Shown here one piece after another: positions 5,215 through 5,964 of a stretch of DNA of 5,964 bases. The notes under the pieces were generated by a model. The model had not been told where the DNA came from. It did not search any database and saw nothing but the letters and a program-made list of their open reading frames with translations. The DNA comes from Ruminococcus flavefaciens (GTDB lineage Bacteria > Bacillota_A > Clostridia > Oscillospirales > Ruminococcaceae): the NCBI GenBank assembly GCA_004556875.1, contig SFFP01000123.1, positions 1 through 5,964 of the forward strand. The letters are read 5' to 3'. Positions within the stretch are counted from its first letter, which is position 1. Each line of letters begins with the position of its first letter. The position numbers and the translations under genes were made by a program.

Positions 5215-5964
5215 TTCCTGCTCTTTTCTATAAGCTTATCTATTACCGCTAAGATCCTGTCATTCGTATCTGTAAGGTGAAGCTTTGCCGCACTTTCTGA
5301 CATAGACTTTACCTTTGCGCTGTCTCCGTAGAGCTTTTCTATCTCGGATATCATGCGCTCATTGGTCACATTTTTCTGCTCAATAACTACTGCCGCACCT
5401 GCATTTCCAAGCACCATAGCATTGTGATACTGATGATTGCCTGCAACTATAGGTGACGGTATAAGTATGGAAGCCTTCCCTGCAGCTTCAAGCTCTGCAA
5501 GTGTGGAAGCTCCCGAACGGCAGATAACAAGATCAGCCGCCGCAAGACATACGTCCATATCATTTATGTACTCGGTGATACGGAGTCTGTCGGATTTAAG
5601 CGGTATACCAGCTTTCTTCATAGCCTGTGGGAAAGTATCCTTTCCCATGCCGCCGTAGCCGTGGATATGATTGATATCAAGCCCCTTGCCGACGTGCCAC
5701 TTGATGACCTCAGTCATTGTGTCATTTATACAGCCTGCACCAAGACTTCCGCCGAAAGAAAGGATAGTGAAGCTGTCGTTCATGCCAAGCTTCTTTCGTG
5801 CTTCTTCGCGGCTCATGGTATTTATATTGCTTCTTACGGGAAGTCCCGTAACGCTGTACTCAAATTTACTCTTATCCATAAATTTGAGAGCTTCTTCAAC
5901 AGTCAGCATTACATAATCGACTTCCTTTGAAAGAAGCTTGTTTGTAACGCCGGGATAAGCATTC
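5211..5964 (-). CDS. murG: UDP-GlcNAc:lipid I N-acetylglucosaminyltransferase MurG (5' end beyond window)
   Basis: MurG is the GT-B glycosyltransferase that adds GlcNAc from UDP-GlcNAc to lipid I at the inner membrane face, completing lipid II. The open frame continues to the right edge. The 250 C-terminal residues are present and roughly the first 110-120 are missing, judged against a usual length of about 355-375. The readable part starts NAYPGVTNKLL, matching the conserved end of the N-terminal domain. Next come TGLPVR (39-44 of the fragment), the glycine-rich SFGGSLGA (69-76), and the UDP-GlcNAc-binding region CRSGASTLAELEAAGK (148-163) followed by PSP and NHQYHNA (176-182). These signatures are intact. 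An internal Met at 5909 is not the start, because conserved MurG sequence continues upstream of it. The stop overlaps the hydrolase start. MurG, the hydrolase, MurA and FtsQ look like one operon continuing from upstream dcw genes. Confidence 0.97.
   Translation of the reverse strand, partial: NAYPGVTNKLLSKEVDYVMLTVEEALKFMDKSKFEYSVTGLPVRSNINTMSREEARKKLGMNDSFTILSFGGSLGAGCINDTMTEVIKWHVGKGLDINHIHGYGGMGKDTFPQAMKKAGIPLKSDRLRITEYINDMDVCLAAADLVICRSGASTLAELEAAGKASILIPSPIVAGNHQYHNAMVLGNAGAAVVIEQKNVTNERMISEIEKLYGDSAKVKSMSESAAKLHLTDTNDRILAVIDKLIEKSRK

Overview
This window most likely comes from a low-to-mid GC Gram-positive anaerobe of the class Clostridia. A Ruminococcus/Oscillospiraceae-type genome is my best guess, inferred from gene order, AGGAGG-type ribosome binding sites, strong AT-rich promoters and protein flavour; no rRNA or marker search was possible. 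All six genes lie on the minus strand, so transcription runs from position 5964 toward position 1. The core is the distal end of a division and cell-wall (dcw) cluster.

In transcription order the layout is as follows. A 5'-truncated murG (lipid II synthesis, 5211-5964) enters from the right edge. An alpha/beta hydrolase (4336-5214) overlaps the murG stop by 4 nt in an ATGA junction. Next is murA (3024-4283), the first committed enzyme of peptidoglycan precursor synthesis, preceded by a small hairpin that abuts its ribosome binding site. ftsQ/divIB (1883-3001) follows 22 nt after the murA stop and carries a long, unusual Pro/Glu/Thr-rich and Tyr/Gly/Asp/Asn/Ser-rich extracellular tail. A 183-bp AT-rich gap then holds a convincing promoter for ftsZ (563-1699), which ends in a perfect-stem intrinsic terminator. 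The last gene is an XRE-family helix-turn-helix regulator with C-terminal hydrophobic segments (1-379). It has its own extended -10 promoter and runs off the left edge.

MurA supplies UDP-GlcNAc-enolpyruvate to the cytoplasmic Mur pathway. MurG adds the final GlcNAc to make lipid II at the inner face of the membrane. FtsQ/DivIB links the cytoplasmic ring to septal wall synthesis, and FtsZ forms the ring. No ftsA lies between ftsQ and ftsZ. The hydrolase between murG and murA and the membrane-linked regulator after ftsZ are the accessory elements.

I see no mobile element, CRISPR array, RNA gene or clear novel multi-gene system. The less ordinary points are the FtsQ tail, the hydrolase inside the cluster, the divergent FtsZ C-terminal peptide, the high cysteine content of MurA, and two inverted repeats upstream of the regulator.
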